Positions 26,392 through 35,342 are shown, numbered from the stretch's first letter. The stretch is DNA of 64,000 nucleotides from Piscinibacter sp. (GCA_016706565.1 JADJJI010000005.1:534001-598000); one strand, 5' to 3'. Program-made: numbers and translations. Notes: generated by a model from the sequence alone, not told the origin.

Positions 26392-28589
26392 AGACGAAGA
26401 ACCTGCTGGCACCGCTCGCGGCGGCGGCCCTCACGGCGGCTTGCGGAGGCGGCGGCGACACGGCCCCGGCCGACACGCGCGCCACGGCACAGAGCGCCTC
26501 GACCGAGCGCGATCGCGGCGCCGACGAGCGAGCCGACCGCGGCCCGCGCGGCCTGTTCAACCGCCTGCCGGGCTTCATCGCTGGCGAGGTGCGCAAGACG
26601 GCCTACGATGGCGCGACCGACGACCTGCTCACCGCCGGCCTGGGCAAGACCGGCCTGGCCAGCGCCGTGGCGCCGACCTACGTCAACGCGCTCGCGCCCA
26701 CCGCGGCGGAGCTGCGCCGCGCGGCGATCTACAACAACTACCGCGCCATCGTCGACATGACGGCGCCCGGCGGCTACGGCACGCTGTACGGCCCGAACGT
26801 GGCGGCCGACGGCACGGTGACTGCCGGCGAAGGCAAGATCGCCGGCACCGAGTACATCGCCTACAGCCGCGGTGCCGATGGCGGCGCGGCGTCGCAGAAT
26901 GTCGTGCTGATGGTGCAGGTGCCGGCGAGCTTCGACCCGCGCAAGCCCTGCATCGTCACCGCCACCTCGTCGGGCTCGCGCGGCGTGTACGGCGGCATCA
27001 GCACCGGAGAATGGGGCCTCAAGCACGGCTGCGCGGTGGCCTACACCGACAAGGGCACCGGCGCTGCGGCGCACGACCTGATGGCCGACACCGTGCCGCT
27101 GATCGACGGCACGCGCGCCACGGCGGCCGCGGCCGGTGACTCGGCGCAGTTCCGCGCGCCGCTGGACGCGGCGCAGCTCGCCGCCTTCAATGCGGCCACG
27201 CCGGACCGCTTCGCCTTCAAGCACGCGCACTCGCAGCGCAACCCCGAGAAGGACTGGGGCCGCTTCACGCTGCAGGCCATCGAGTTCGCCTACTGGGCGC
27301 TGAACGATCGCTACGGCATCGCACTGCCCAAGGGCGAGACGCTGCGCACCATCCGGCCGGCGAACACGCTGGTGATCGCCTCGAGCATCAGCAACGGCGG
27401 CGCCTCGGCGCTGGCCGCTGCCGAGCTCGACCGTGATCGCCTGATCGACGGCGTCGCGGTGTCCGAGCCGGCCGTGGAATTGCCGCAGAACGCCGGCATC
27501 GCCGTGCAGCGCGGCAGTGTGCTGCAGGCCGACGCCGGCAAGGTGCTGTACGACTACACCACGCAGGCCAACCTGTACCAGAGCTGCGCCGCGCTGTCGC
27601 CGCAGGTGGCCGGTGCGCCGGGCATCGGCTTCGTCGTGGCCGCGTTCGCCGCCAACCGCTGTGCCTCGCTGAAGGCCAAGGGCCTGCTGACGGCCGACAC
27701 CACCGCCGGCCAGGCCGACGAGGCGCTCGCGAAGCTGGCGGCCTACGGCTGGGAGCCGGAGTCGGCGGTGCTGCATGCGTCGCTCGCCGCCTTCGAGGTG
27801 GCGCCGGCGGTGGCGGTGACCTTCGGCAACGCGCTGTCGCGCTCCAGCGTGGCCGATTCCCTGTGCGGCTACAGCTACGCGGCCACGACGCCGACGCTCA
27901 CCGTCGGACCGCTGCCGCCTGCGTCTCTGGCGGCCATGGCCGCCACCGGCAACGGCGTGCCGCCGTCGTCGGGCGTGCAGCTCATCAACAACCTGAGCCC
28001 GGGCCTGGCGCTGCGCGACCTGGTGTCCTTGTCGCCCTCGACCTTCACGCAGGACTTCAACCTCGACGGCGCGCTGTGCCTGCGCAATCTGCTCACCGGC
28101 AGCGACGCGAAGGCGCTGGCACTGCAGCAGGGCATCGGGCAGACGCTGCGCAGCGGCAATCTGCAGCGCAAGCCGGCGATCATCGTGCACGGCCGCGCCG
28201 ATGCGCTGATCCCGGTGAACCACAGCTCGCGGCCCTATACCGCGCTGAACAAGCGTGTCGAGGGGCGCCACAGCCGGTTGTCGTACATCGAGGTCACCAA
28301 CGCGCAGCACTTCGACACCTTCATCGGCCTTCCGGCGGTGCTGGGCGGCTACGACACCCGCTACATCCCGCTGCACGTCTACCTGAACCGCGCGCTCGAC
28401 GCGATGTACGCCCACCTGCGCCACGGCCAGCCGCTGCCCGACAGCCAGGTAGTGCGCACGGTGCCGCGCGGCGGCTCGCCGGGCGCCGCGCCGGCGATCA
28501 CCGCCGACAACGTGCCGCCGATCCTTCGGCGCCCGGCGCAGGCCGACGCGATCCGCATGCACGGCAACACGCTGGTGGTCCCCGACTGA
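26388..28589 (+). CDS. 3-hydroxybutyrate-oligomer hydrolase
   Basis: A 733-residue enzyme of the D-(-)-3-hydroxybutyrate oligomer hydrolase family (PF10605), which cleaves dimers and larger soluble oligomers released by PHB depolymerase to monomers. The N-terminus (LLAPLAAAALTAACGGGG) looks like a signal peptide with a possible but imperfect lipobox, so the mature protein may be a lipoprotein or free in the periplasm or outside. The nucleophile is probably the Ser in SSISNGGASA (near residue 334); a late His occurs in NAQHFDTFIG. GAGGAGA precedes the ATG. Its start overlaps the permease stop, tying oligomer hydrolysis to uptake. Confidence 0.9.
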   Translation: MKTKNLLAPLAAAALTAACGGGGDTAPADTRATAQSASTERDRGADERADRGPRGLFNRLPGFIAGEVRKTAYDGATDDLLTAGLGKTGLASAVAPTYVNALAPTAAELRRAAIYNNYRAIVDMTAPGGYGTLYGPNVAADGTVTAGEGKIAGTEYIAYSRGADGGAASQNVVLMVQVPASFDPRKPCIVTATSSGSRGVYGGISTGEWGLKHGCAVAYTDKGTGAAAHDLMADTVPLIDGTRATAAAAGDSAQFRAPLDAAQLAAFNAATPDRFAFKHAHSQRNPEKDWGRFTLQAIEFAYWALNDRYGIALPKGETLRTIRPANTLVIASSISNGGASALAAAELDRDRLIDGVAVSEPAVELPQNAGIAVQRGSVLQADAGKVLYDYTTQANLYQSCAALSPQVAGAPGIGFVVAAFAANRCASLKAKGLLTADTTAGQADEALAKLAAYGWEPESAVLHASLAAFEVAPAVAVTFGNALSRSSVADSLCGYSYAATTPTLTVGPLPPASLAAMAATGNGVPPSSGVQLINNLSPGLALRDLVSLSPSTFTQDFNLDGALCLRNLLTGSDAKALALQQGIGQTLRSGNLQRKPAIIVHGRADALIPVNHSSRPYTALNKRVEGRHSRLSYIEVTNAQHFDTFIGLPAVLGGYDTRYIPLHVYLNRALDAMYAHLRHGQPLPDSQVVRTVPRGGSPGAAPAITADNVPPILRRPAQADAIRMHGNTLVVPD

Positions 28590-28602
28590 GCACCGAGGCC
28601 GC

Positions 28603-29439
28603 ATGAGCTTCACGTCGAACTACATCGCCTGCGAGGGCCGCGAACTCCACTACACCGAGTGGGGTGCGCAGCACGCCGAGACGGTGGTCGCCTGGCACGG
28701 CCTGGCGCGCACCGGGCGCGACATGGACGACATCGCGCAGCACCTGTCGCAGCGCTACCGGGTCATCTGCCCCGACACCATCGGCCGCGGGTTGAGCCAG
28801 TGGAGCCCGGCACCCGAGCAGGAGTACTGTCTCGCGTTCTACGTGAAGCTGGCCGCCGCGCTGGTCGACGGCCTGGGCATCGAGCGCTTCCACTGGCTCG
28901 GCACCTCGATGGGCGGGGCGATCGGCATCGTCGCCGCAGCGACCGCGCTGCAGGGCCGCATCCGCCGGCTGGTGCTCAACGACAACGGCCCGCAGCTCGC
29001 CGATGCGGCGATCCAGCGCATCCGCAGCTACGCCGGCAACCCGGCGGCGTTTGCGACGGTGAGCGAGCTGGAGCAGTACTTCCGCACCGTCTACAAGCCC
29101 TACGGCTGGCTGAGCAATGCGCAATGGCGGCGCCTGGCCGAGACCTCGGTGCGGCGCCTGCCCGACGGCCGCGTCACGCCGCACTACGACCCGGCGATGG
29201 TGATGCAGTTCACCCACCACGACGACGACTACCTGCGCTGGGACGAGTGGGATGCGCTGGACATCCCGGTGCTGTGCCTGCGCGGCGAAGACTCCGACCT
29301 GCTGCTGCCCGACACCGCCGAGCAGATGCGCAACCGCGGGCCGCGCGCGGTGGTGGTCGAGATCGCCGGCTGCGGGCACGCGCCGGCGCTGAACACGCCG
29401 GCGCAGTTCGCGCTGGTGGAGCGCTTCCTGGCGGGCTGA
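28603..29439 (+). CDS. Alpha/beta hydrolase, last gene of the PHB operon
   Basis: A 278-residue alpha/beta-hydrolase with no signal peptide. Catalytic residues are visible as nucleophile LGTSMGGAIG (near residue 105), acid in LRGEDSDLL and His in GCGHAPAL. It starts 13 bases after the oligomer hydrolase and is the last plus-strand gene before a convergent kinase gene. Being cytoplasmic, it could split imported dimers or other short esters, or be a lactonase or esterase of wider use. No (R)-3-hydroxybutyrate dehydrogenase is in the window. Confidence 0.8.
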   Translation: MSFTSNYIACEGRELHYTEWGAQHAETVVAWHGLARTGRDMDDIAQHLSQRYRVICPDTIGRGLSQWSPAPEQEYCLAFYVKLAAALVDGLGIERFHWLGTSMGGAIGIVAAATALQGRIRRLVLNDNGPQLADAAIQRIRSYAGNPAAFATVSELEQYFRTVYKPYGWLSNAQWRRLAETSVRRLPDGRVTPHYDPAMVMQFTHHDDDYLRWDEWDALDIPVLCLRGEDSDLLLPDTAEQMRNRGPRAVVVEIAGCGHAPALNTPAQFALVERFLAG

Positions 29440-29447
29440 GCTTCGCC

Positions 29448-31622
29448 TCAGCGGTTGGCGCCGCGGGGCGCCTCGGGTGCGAGCACGCGAATCAGGTCCT
29501 TGTGGAAGCTGGCGACGTCGATCGGCTTGGTCCAGTATTCGAGGGCGCCGGCTTCGCGCGCAACCGCCGCGTCCTCCGGCAGGTCGCTGGCCGACAGCGA
29601 CACCACCGCCAGGCTGGCCGTGGCCGGATCGGCTCGCAAGGCGGCCAGCACGGAGGTTCCGTGCATGTCGGGCAACTGCATGTCGAGCAGCACCAGGTCG
29701 GGCAGCAGACGGCGGGCAAGCGTGAGGCCGCCGTGGCCGTCGTCCGCATGCACGAAGCGAATCTGCGGCCAGCGCGCCAGGAGCTGCTCGACGAGCAGCA
29801 CGTTGACCGGGTTGTCCTCGATGTAGAGCACCAGGGCCGGCGGCAGGTCGGCGCTGCCGGCGCCGGGCAGCGGGCCGGCCGGCGGTGCCGGTGTCGCGGA
29901 CGGGAACGCCTGCGCATCCGGTGCTGCGGCGACCAGGGTGATGCTCACGCGTGTGCCGCGGCCGGGCTCGCTGGCGATGTGCAGCAGGCCGTTCATGCGC
30001 TCGATCAGCTGGCGGGTCAGCACCAGCCCGATGCCCGAACCCTCGACCTCGCCGCGTTCGCGGCCCAGGCGATTGAAGGGCTCGTACAGGTGCACGAGCT
30101 GCTCGGGCGACATGCCGATGCCGCTGTCCTGTACCTCCAGGGTGATGCGGCCGTCGGCCAGGCGGGCATGGATGTCGACGGCACCGCCTTCGCGGTTGTA
30201 CTTGACGGCGTTGGAGAGCACGTTGATCAGCACCTGGCGCAGCCGGATCGGATCGCCCTGGACGAACAGGCGCGGGCCCCCGCGGTCGTGCACGTGCAGG
30301 GTGATGCCGCGGCTGCGCGCCTGCGTCTCGCAGATCGCGATGGCCTCGTCGAGCGTGTCGAACAGCGCGACGCTGGTGGCGTCCACGCGAACGCTGCCCG
30401 ACTCGACGCTGGCCAGGTCCATCACGTCGGCGATGAGCTGCAGCAGGTGCCAGCCTGCTGCCCGGATGCGCTCGGCACGCCGGTACTGCGCCGGCGCCAG
30501 CGGGTCGTGCTCGTCGGACTGCATCAGTTGCGAGAAACCGAGCACCGCGTTCAGCGGCGTACGCATCTCGTGGCTCATGCGGGCCACGAACTCCGACTTC
30601 GCGCGGCTCGCCCCCTCGGCCCGCAGCAAGGCCTGCCGGGCTGTCTCTGCCTGGCGTGCGGCGGTGACGTCGCGCAGTACGACGGTCAGCAGCGTGGCCT
30701 CGCCGGAGCCGGAGCGCGAGATCGATGCCTCGATCGGAAAGGTTTCGCCGTTGCTGCGCATGCCGGCCAGGCCGTGCATCCTGCCCATTCGCCTGCGGGT
30801 CGTGCCAGAACGTCCGAAGGTGTCGACATGCAGCCTGTGCGCGAGCTGCTGCGCCGGCGGGATGAAGTTGTCCAGCGGCTGGCCCAGAGCGGCTTCGGCG
30901 CTGATGCGGAACACCTCGCATGCCATGCGGTTGAACAGGCAGATGCGCTGCCGATGATCGACGCTGATGATGGCGTCGCTGGCGGACTGCAGCAGCGACT
31001 CCAGCCGCATGGCCTGCTCTCGGTGCTGCTCGAACTCGAACCGCTTGTCGGTGACGTCCTCGGCCATGCCGGCCACGGCCAGCGGCCGGCCCTCGTGATC
31101 GCTGAGCAGCGCGGTGCGTTCGCGCAGCCAGCGAACCTGGCCGTCCGGGCGCACGATGCGGTACTCGATGTCGCCCGCATTGCCGCTGCCGACCATGCGC
31201 CAGCGCGCCTGCACGGAAGGCTGGTCGTCGGCATGCACCCAGCCCAGCCAGGGCGGCTGCGCGCCCAGCAGTTCGGGCCGCGTGCGCCCGTAGGCGCGTT
31301 CGGCGGCCGGGTTGATGTACAGCGCCTCTCGACCCAGCGGGTCGGTCATCCAGGTGATGTCGTCGATGGCCTCGATGAGTCCCTGGCAACGCTGCTCCGA
31401 GCGCGCGCTGCGGCGCAGCGAGACGATCACGGCGATGTGCACGAACAGCCCGGACAGGCCGATGAACAAGGCAGCCAGCAGCGCCGTCGACGGCAGGGTG
31501 CCCGGGCTCAGCACCGCCAGCAGCGCGACGCCTCCATACAGCGCGGCGGCCGCGACGACGACGTAGACCAGCGTCCAGGGCGCGGCGCGGCGCCCCGCCG
31601 AGACGAAGGCGTGGTCAACCAT
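29448..31622 (-). CDS. Hybrid sensor histidine kinase with two PAS domains and a C-terminal receiver
   Basis: About 724 residues. Two N-terminal membrane helices (about 15-35 and 45-67 of the chosen start) are followed by two PAS/PAC domains (PAC end GMAEDVTDKRFEFE; second PAS LLQSASDAIISVD), HisKA with MSHEMRTPLNAVLGF, an HATPase domain (NVLSNAVKYN, DSGIGMS, GSGIGLVLTRQ), and a receiver with IEDNP, LVLLDMQLPDM and YWTKPID. ATG 31622 was chosen; upstream codons would lie inside the AraC gene. The start overlaps the AraC stop by 8 bases, so the pair is translationally coupled. No separate phosphotransfer partner is visible here. Confidence 0.87.
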   Translation of the reverse strand: MVDHAFVSAGRRAAPWTLVYVVVAAAALYGGVALLAVLSPGTLPSTALLAALFIGLSGLFVHIAVIVSLRRSARSEQRCQGLIEAIDDITWMTDPLGREALYINPAAERAYGRTRPELLGAQPPWLGWVHADDQPSVQARWRMVGSGNAGDIEYRIVRPDGQVRWLRERTALLSDHEGRPLAVAGMAEDVTDKRFEFEQHREQAMRLESLLQSASDAIISVDHRQRICLFNRMACEVFRISAEAALGQPLDNFIPPAQQLAHRLHVDTFGRSGTTRRRMGRMHGLAGMRSNGETFPIEASISRSGSGEATLLTVVLRDVTAARQAETARQALLRAEGASRAKSEFVARMSHEMRTPLNAVLGFSQLMQSDEHDPLAPAQYRRAERIRAAGWHLLQLIADVMDLASVESGSVRVDATSVALFDTLDEAIAICETQARSRGITLHVHDRGGPRLFVQGDPIRLRQVLINVLSNAVKYNREGGAVDIHARLADGRITLEVQDSGIGMSPEQLVHLYEPFNRLGRERGEVEGSGIGLVLTRQLIERMNGLLHIASEPGRGTRVSITLVAAAPDAQAFPSATPAPPAGPLPGAGSADLPPALVLYIEDNPVNVLLVEQLLARWPQIRFVHADDGHGGLTLARRLLPDLVLLDMQLPDMHGTSVLAALRADPATASLAVVSLSASDLPEDAAVAREAGALEYWTKPIDVASFHKDLIRVLAPEAPRGANR

Positions 31623-32667
31623 GGGAGCGGAAGTGCGTGGGCGTGTGGCCGGTCCATCGTTTGATCGCGCGCCGCAGGCTGCGCGCATCGGCGAAGCCCG
31701 AGGCTTCGGCCACGAGGCCCAGCGTCAGCTCGCCGCCATGAAGGAGGTCGAGCGCGCGTCGCATGCGCTCCTGGTCGAGCAGCGCCGCGTACGAAAGTCC
31801 CGACTCGAGCAGGCGCCGCCGCAGGGTCCGCTCGCTCAGGTTGATGGACGCCGCGATGGCTGCCATCGTCGGCGGCGAGCGCAGGTCGACACGCAAGGCG
31901 CGCACGATCGCCGCCTCCAGCTCGGACGGTGCGCCCACGCCGGAGCGCTGCAACTCCAGCGCGTGCCGGCACATTGCCGCGACCGACGGATCGGCGGTGG
32001 CAATCGGGTGGTCGATCAGGTCGAACACGACGCGGTTCATCCGGCAGCCGAACCTGACCGGGCAGCCGAACGCGGCCTCGTGGACACGCGCATCGGCGGG
32101 TGTCGCGCTGCGCAGTTCGACGCGCTTCGGGCCGTACCACGGTGCGATCACGAAGCGGCACAGGCGCGTGACCGCTGCGAAGGTGTGGTGCACCAGGAAC
32201 TGCGTGACGCCGTCCTCGGTGTCGAACTCCGGCTCGGCCGTCGCGATGAACTGGCCCTGGACGGTCTGCTTGTGCAGCCGCAGGAAGCGGCCGGTGGACG
32301 GCTGGAAGTCGAAGGCGAATTCCAGCGCCTGCTGCGGCCTAGCGCAGGCCATGACGCCGACGAAGCACAGGCCCCACGACACCAGGCTGAAGTTGGCCCC
32401 CAGGCGCAGCCCGAGATCGTCTTGCCCGAGCATGCGCTCCGCGCGCAGGATCACCCGGCTGGTCTGGGCAAACGAGACACGGAAGTCGATGCGTTCGAGG
32501 TCCGGCAGCCCGAAGCCCAGGCCGCGGCACAGCGCCGCGGCATTGCCGTTGCGGCGCGAGACTTCCTGGGCGATGTGGCGCACCAGCACGGGCTCGGCCA
32601 CGACATGCTGTGCACGGGAAAGCTGAGCGGTGGCCGGGGTGGGAGAAGATGGAGGCAAGGTCGTCAT
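31615..32667 (-). CDS. AraC-family regulator with Arabinose_bd-like N-terminal domain
   Basis: About 350 residues. A PF12625-type N-terminal domain (as in OruR/ArgR-type regulators; RISFAQ-like segment written RVSFAQTSRVILRAERM) and a C-terminal HTH_18 double helix-turn-helix (TMAAIAASINLSERTLRRRL; LGLVAEASGFADARSLRRAI) are clear. ATG 32667 is preferred over a TTG at 32700. It is not a response regulator (no receiver domain), so its coupling to the hybrid kinase is by co-expression. Its target genes cannot be read from the window; the divergent thioesterase is one possibility. Confidence 0.85.
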   Translation of the reverse strand: MTTLPPSSPTPATAQLSRAQHVVAEPVLVRHIAQEVSRRNGNAAALCRGLGFGLPDLERIDFRVSFAQTSRVILRAERMLGQDDLGLRLGANFSLVSWGLCFVGVMACARPQQALEFAFDFQPSTGRFLRLHKQTVQGQFIATAEPEFDTEDGVTQFLVHHTFAAVTRLCRFVIAPWYGPKRVELRSATPADARVHEAAFGCPVRFGCRMNRVVFDLIDHPIATADPSVAAMCRHALELQRSGVGAPSELEAAIVRALRVDLRSPPTMAAIAASINLSERTLRRRLLESGLSYAALLDQERMRRALDLLHGGELTLGLVAEASGFADARSLRRAIKRWTGHTPTHFRSHG

Positions 32668-32764
32668 GGGCACGCGACCCGGCGGAGTTTTCGATGGCAA
32701 TCAGCCCATATCGCGCCGATCGGGTCGATGGATTCAGGCGGGCGCAGAGCGCGAAGAACGGCAT

Positions 32765-32780
32765 GTTGATATTTGACAAC
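32765..32780. promoter_or_regulatory. AT-rich inverted repeat between the AraC and thioesterase genes
   Basis: GTTG (32765-32768), eight A/T-rich bases, CAAC (32777-32780) stand out in an otherwise GC-rich divergent region of about 300 bases. It may hold the promoter or operator of either gene. The match is short, so this is tentative; the rest of the region shows nothing specific. Confidence 0.3.
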
Positions 32781-32962
32781 TAGCCCACTGCCCGGCGTTG
32801 CGCCAGACCGTTCGTCGCATTCAGATTGGCCGCGTGGGCGCCCCGCGCTGTCCGGCGTGGTCCGCTGCTGAACAGGCGATTCGAATGTGATCCGGGTGAC
32901 GGGCGATGAGTGACCAGAGCGCCTGTCCGGATTCCGGCCGGCACTGCGTGGTACCGGACACC

Positions 32963-33487
32963 ATGCTTGCACTCATCCGCCTGCTCAAGACCTTCCTCCG
33001 CGCCGCCCGGCTGCCCACGCTCGACCCGCACGCCACCTGCGTGACGCAGTGGCGCGTGCTGCCCGGCGACATCGACGCCTTCGGTCACATGAACAACGGC
33101 CGCTACCAGTCGCTGATGGACATCGCGCGCGTCGACTTCCTGCTGCGCTGCGACCTGTTCCGCGGCGTGGTGCGCAACCGCTGGGTGGCGCCGGTGGGCC
33201 AGGCCCACATCCACTACCGGCGCTCGCTCAAGCCCTTCGAGCGCTTCGAGTTGCACACGCGCATCGTGCACTGGGACGAGCGCTGGTTCTACTTCCAGCA
33301 CGACTTCTACCGTGCGCGCGATCCCGGTCGCCCGGTGTGTACTGCCTACGTGACGACGCTGTTCATGGGCCGCGAGGGTGTGGTGGGCACGGACGTGGTG
33401 GTGCCCGCCCTGGCCGGCCGCGCGCTGGCGCCGCCGCCGCTCGGCCCCGATGTCCGGGCGATCTTCCGCCTGGACGCCGCGGCCTGA
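32963..33487 (+). CDS. Hotdog-fold acyl-CoA thioesterase (4HBT family)
   Basis: About 174 residues from ATG 32963; an in-frame ATG at 32906 would add 19 residues without family-like sequence. The segment DIDAFGHMNNGRYQSLMDIAR is the catalytic hotdog motif (DIDAFGHMNNGRY), with a second strand WVAPVGQAHIHYRRSLKPFE. An N-terminal amphipathic helix (LALIRLLKTFLRAARL) is common in this branch and may touch the membrane. It would hydrolyse acyl-CoA thioesters in the cytoplasm. It stands alone, divergent from the AraC gene. Confidence 0.82.
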   Translation: MLALIRLLKTFLRAARLPTLDPHATCVTQWRVLPGDIDAFGHMNNGRYQSLMDIARVDFLLRCDLFRGVVRNRWVAPVGQAHIHYRRSLKPFERFELHTRIVHWDERWFYFQHDFYRARDPGRPVCTAYVTTLFMGREGVVGTDVVVPALAGRALAPPPLGPDVRAIFRLDAAA

Positions 33488-33502
33488 GCGCGGTGGTGCG
33501 AT

Positions 33503-33883
33503 TCAGCGACTGCCGCAGGCGGCCGTCGGTGGTGCAGGCTTGAGCTCGACGAGCACCACCTCGGTCGGCGTGTTGCCGACGTTCTCGCCGATGTGCGTCT
33601 GCGCATCGGACCACATCACCTCGCCGGCGCGGAACTCGCGGCGCACGAGCCGGCCGTCGGGCAGGTGCAGCACGCGCTGGAAGGGTGCGAGCGCCACCGC
33701 CACGAAGGCCGGGTGGCGGTGTTCGTGCGTGCGCTGTCCCGGCAGGTCGCGGTAGGACAGCACGCGAACCTGCGCGTTCTCCAGCACGAGCGTGTACTTG
33801 TCGCCGTCGGTGGTGACGGCATCCTGGGCGAGCGCGCCCAGCGGGGCGAGCAGCAGTGCGAGGGCGAAGCGATGGGGGGTCAT
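33503..33883 (-). CDS. Exported small cupin-domain protein
   Basis: A 126-residue protein with signal peptide HRFALALLLAPLGALAQ and a single cupin domain (RVLSYRDLPGQRTHEHRHPAF, with His residues that could bind a metal; second motif VMWSDAQTHIGENVGNTP). GGAG precedes ATG 33883. It is divergent from the LysR gene with a perfect inverted repeat between them, so it is probably the LysR target. No enzymatic function is evident. Confidence 0.8.
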   Translation of the reverse strand: MTPHRFALALLLAPLGALAQDAVTTDGDKYTLVLENAQVRVLSYRDLPGQRTHEHRHPAFVAVALAPFQRVLHLPDGRLVRREFRAGEVMWSDAQTHIGENVGNTPTEVVLVELKPAPPTAACGSR

Positions 33884-33934
33884 GGGCAGCTCCTTCGCGT
33901 GCAGCTTAGAGCGCCGCTGCCCGCCGCGGGAGCC

Positions 33935-33965
33935 GCAGTTCTGCAGTCGAGGGCTGCAGAACTGC
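33935..33965. promoter_or_regulatory. Perfect inverted repeat between the cupin and LysR genes, candidate LysR operator
   Basis: GCAGTTCTGCAG (33935-33946), a 7-base spacer, and CTGCAGAACTGC (33954-33965) form a perfect 12-base-arm dyad. It lies 14 bases before the LysR ATG and about 50 bases before the cupin ATG. LysR regulators normally bind such interrupted dyads in the shared divergent promoter. Confidence 0.7.
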
Positions 33966-33979
33966 CGCATGATGCGGCC

Positions 33980-34873
33980 ATGTTCGACTGGAACGACCTG
34001 CGCTACCTGCTGGCACTCGCGCAGCACGGCAGCACCCTGGCGGCCGGCCGCGCCTTGCGCGTCGATCCGTCGACCGTGCAGCGCCGCGTGGCGGAACTGG
34101 AGCGCCGCATCGGCCAGTCGCTCGTGCAGCGCGAGACCGCCGGCTACCGCCTCACCGAGTTCGGCCAGGCGCTCCTGCCGCACGCCCGGCAGGTGGCGCA
34201 GGCGGTGGAAGCGCTCGAGCAGCACCTGGAGTCGGCCCGGCGCGAAGCCGTTGGCGTCATTCGCGTCACCTGCCCGGAGCCGCTGGTCTCCCGCCTCGCG
34301 GCATCGGGCCTGCTGGATCGTTTCCATGCCCGCTACCCGGGCCTGCACGTCGAGTTCGTGATGAGCGACCGCTACCTCGATCTCGCCAAGGGCGAGATCG
34401 ACGTGGCGCTGCGCTCAGGCGACACCGTCGATGGCGCGCTGATCGGCCGCAAGATCGGCGATTCGCTGTGGGCCGTCTACGCCAGCCGGGCCTACGTGGC
34501 CCTGCATGGACAGCCGCGCAGCGTCGACGAGCTCGCACGGCATGCCCTGGTCGGATTCGACGCAGCGATGTCAGGCCACCGGGCGGCGGTCTGGCTGCGC
34601 AGCGTCGCGCCGGCCGCGCGCATGGCGGCGCGCAACGACAGCGTGCTGGGCGTGCTGCAGTCGGTGAAGGCCGGTGTCGGCATCGCGCCCTTGCCGACGG
34701 CGATCGCCGATGCCGAGCAGGAACTCGTGCGCGTGCTCGGCCCGGTGCCCGAGCTGGCGCGCATCTGGCGCATCCTCACCACGGCCGAGTTGCGGCGCAC
34801 GCCCCGTGTCGCCGCCTTCTTCGATTTCGTCGTGGAAGAGATCGACGCGCTGCGCCCGGTGCTCACCGGCTGA
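33980..34873 (+). CDS. LysR-family transcriptional regulator
   Basis: A 297-residue regulator starting MFDWNDLRYLLALAQHGS. The N-terminal winged helix (TLAAGRALRVDPSTVQRRVAELERRIGQ) and a type 2 periplasmic-binding-like effector domain (about 90-295) are clear. ATG 33980 fits the family start. Divergent placement opposite the exported cupin, with a dyad between, is the classical LysR layout. The 3' end overlaps the end of the convergent deaminase gene by 11 bases. Confidence 0.88.
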   Translation: MFDWNDLRYLLALAQHGSTLAAGRALRVDPSTVQRRVAELERRIGQSLVQRETAGYRLTEFGQALLPHARQVAQAVEALEQHLESARREAVGVIRVTCPEPLVSRLAASGLLDRFHARYPGLHVEFVMSDRYLDLAKGEIDVALRSGDTVDGALIGRKIGDSLWAVYASRAYVALHGQPRSVDELARHALVGFDAAMSGHRAAVWLRSVAPAARMAARNDSVLGVLQSVKAGVGIAPLPTAIADAEQELVRVLGPVPELARIWRILTTAELRRTPRVAAFFDFVVEEIDALRPVLTG

Positions 34874-35342
34874 GCCGGCGGCCCGCCTCGCGCAGGACCT
34901 CGATCGCGCTGGATCCCAGCAGCGGGCCGTCGACCTGCACCGCAGGCGAGGCGCCGGCGTAGACCTGCGCACTGCGGATCGGCAGCTGCTCGCCGCCGAG
35001 CGCGTCGATGATGTCCTGCTGCGAGGCGGCGAACACCACGCGGCGGATGCCGGCCCAGAACATCGCGCCGCTGCACATCGCGCAGGGCTCGCCGCTGGCG
35101 TACACCGTGCCGCCGCGCAGTGCATCGGCGCCCAGCTTCGCGGTGGCCTCGCGCACCAGCACCAGCTCGGCGTGGCCGGTGCAGTCGCCGCGGGTGATCT
35201 GGTTGTTCCTGGCCGTCCAGAGCAGGCTGCCTTCGGGCGACACCAGCGTGGCACCGAAGGGCATGTTGCCCTCGGCGACAGCCTCGCGCGAGGCCTCGAT
35301 GGCCTGGCGCATCGGTTCGTGGTCGGCGGCGGTGATCGGCAT
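34863..35342 (-). CDS. Nucleoside/guanine deaminase-type zinc deaminase
   Basis: A 159-residue cytidine-deaminase-fold enzyme with the zinc site HAELVLVREA (HAE with catalytic Glu) and SGEPCAMCSGAMFWAGI (PCxxC). Length and the C-terminal part match the guanine deaminase/TadA-like group that deaminates free purines or nucleosides. It is 14 bases downstream of the flavin-reductase gene and in one run with the BMP binding protein, whose family binds purine nucleosides. Purine salvage or catabolism is thus the likely theme. Confidence 0.82.
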   Translation of the reverse strand: MPITAADHEPMRQAIEASREAVAEGNMPFGATLVSPEGSLLWTARNNQITRGDCTGHAELVLVREATAKLGADALRGGTVYASGEPCAMCSGAMFWAGIRRVVFAASQQDIIDALGGEQLPIRSAQVYAGASPAVQVDGPLLGSSAIEVLREAGRRLSR

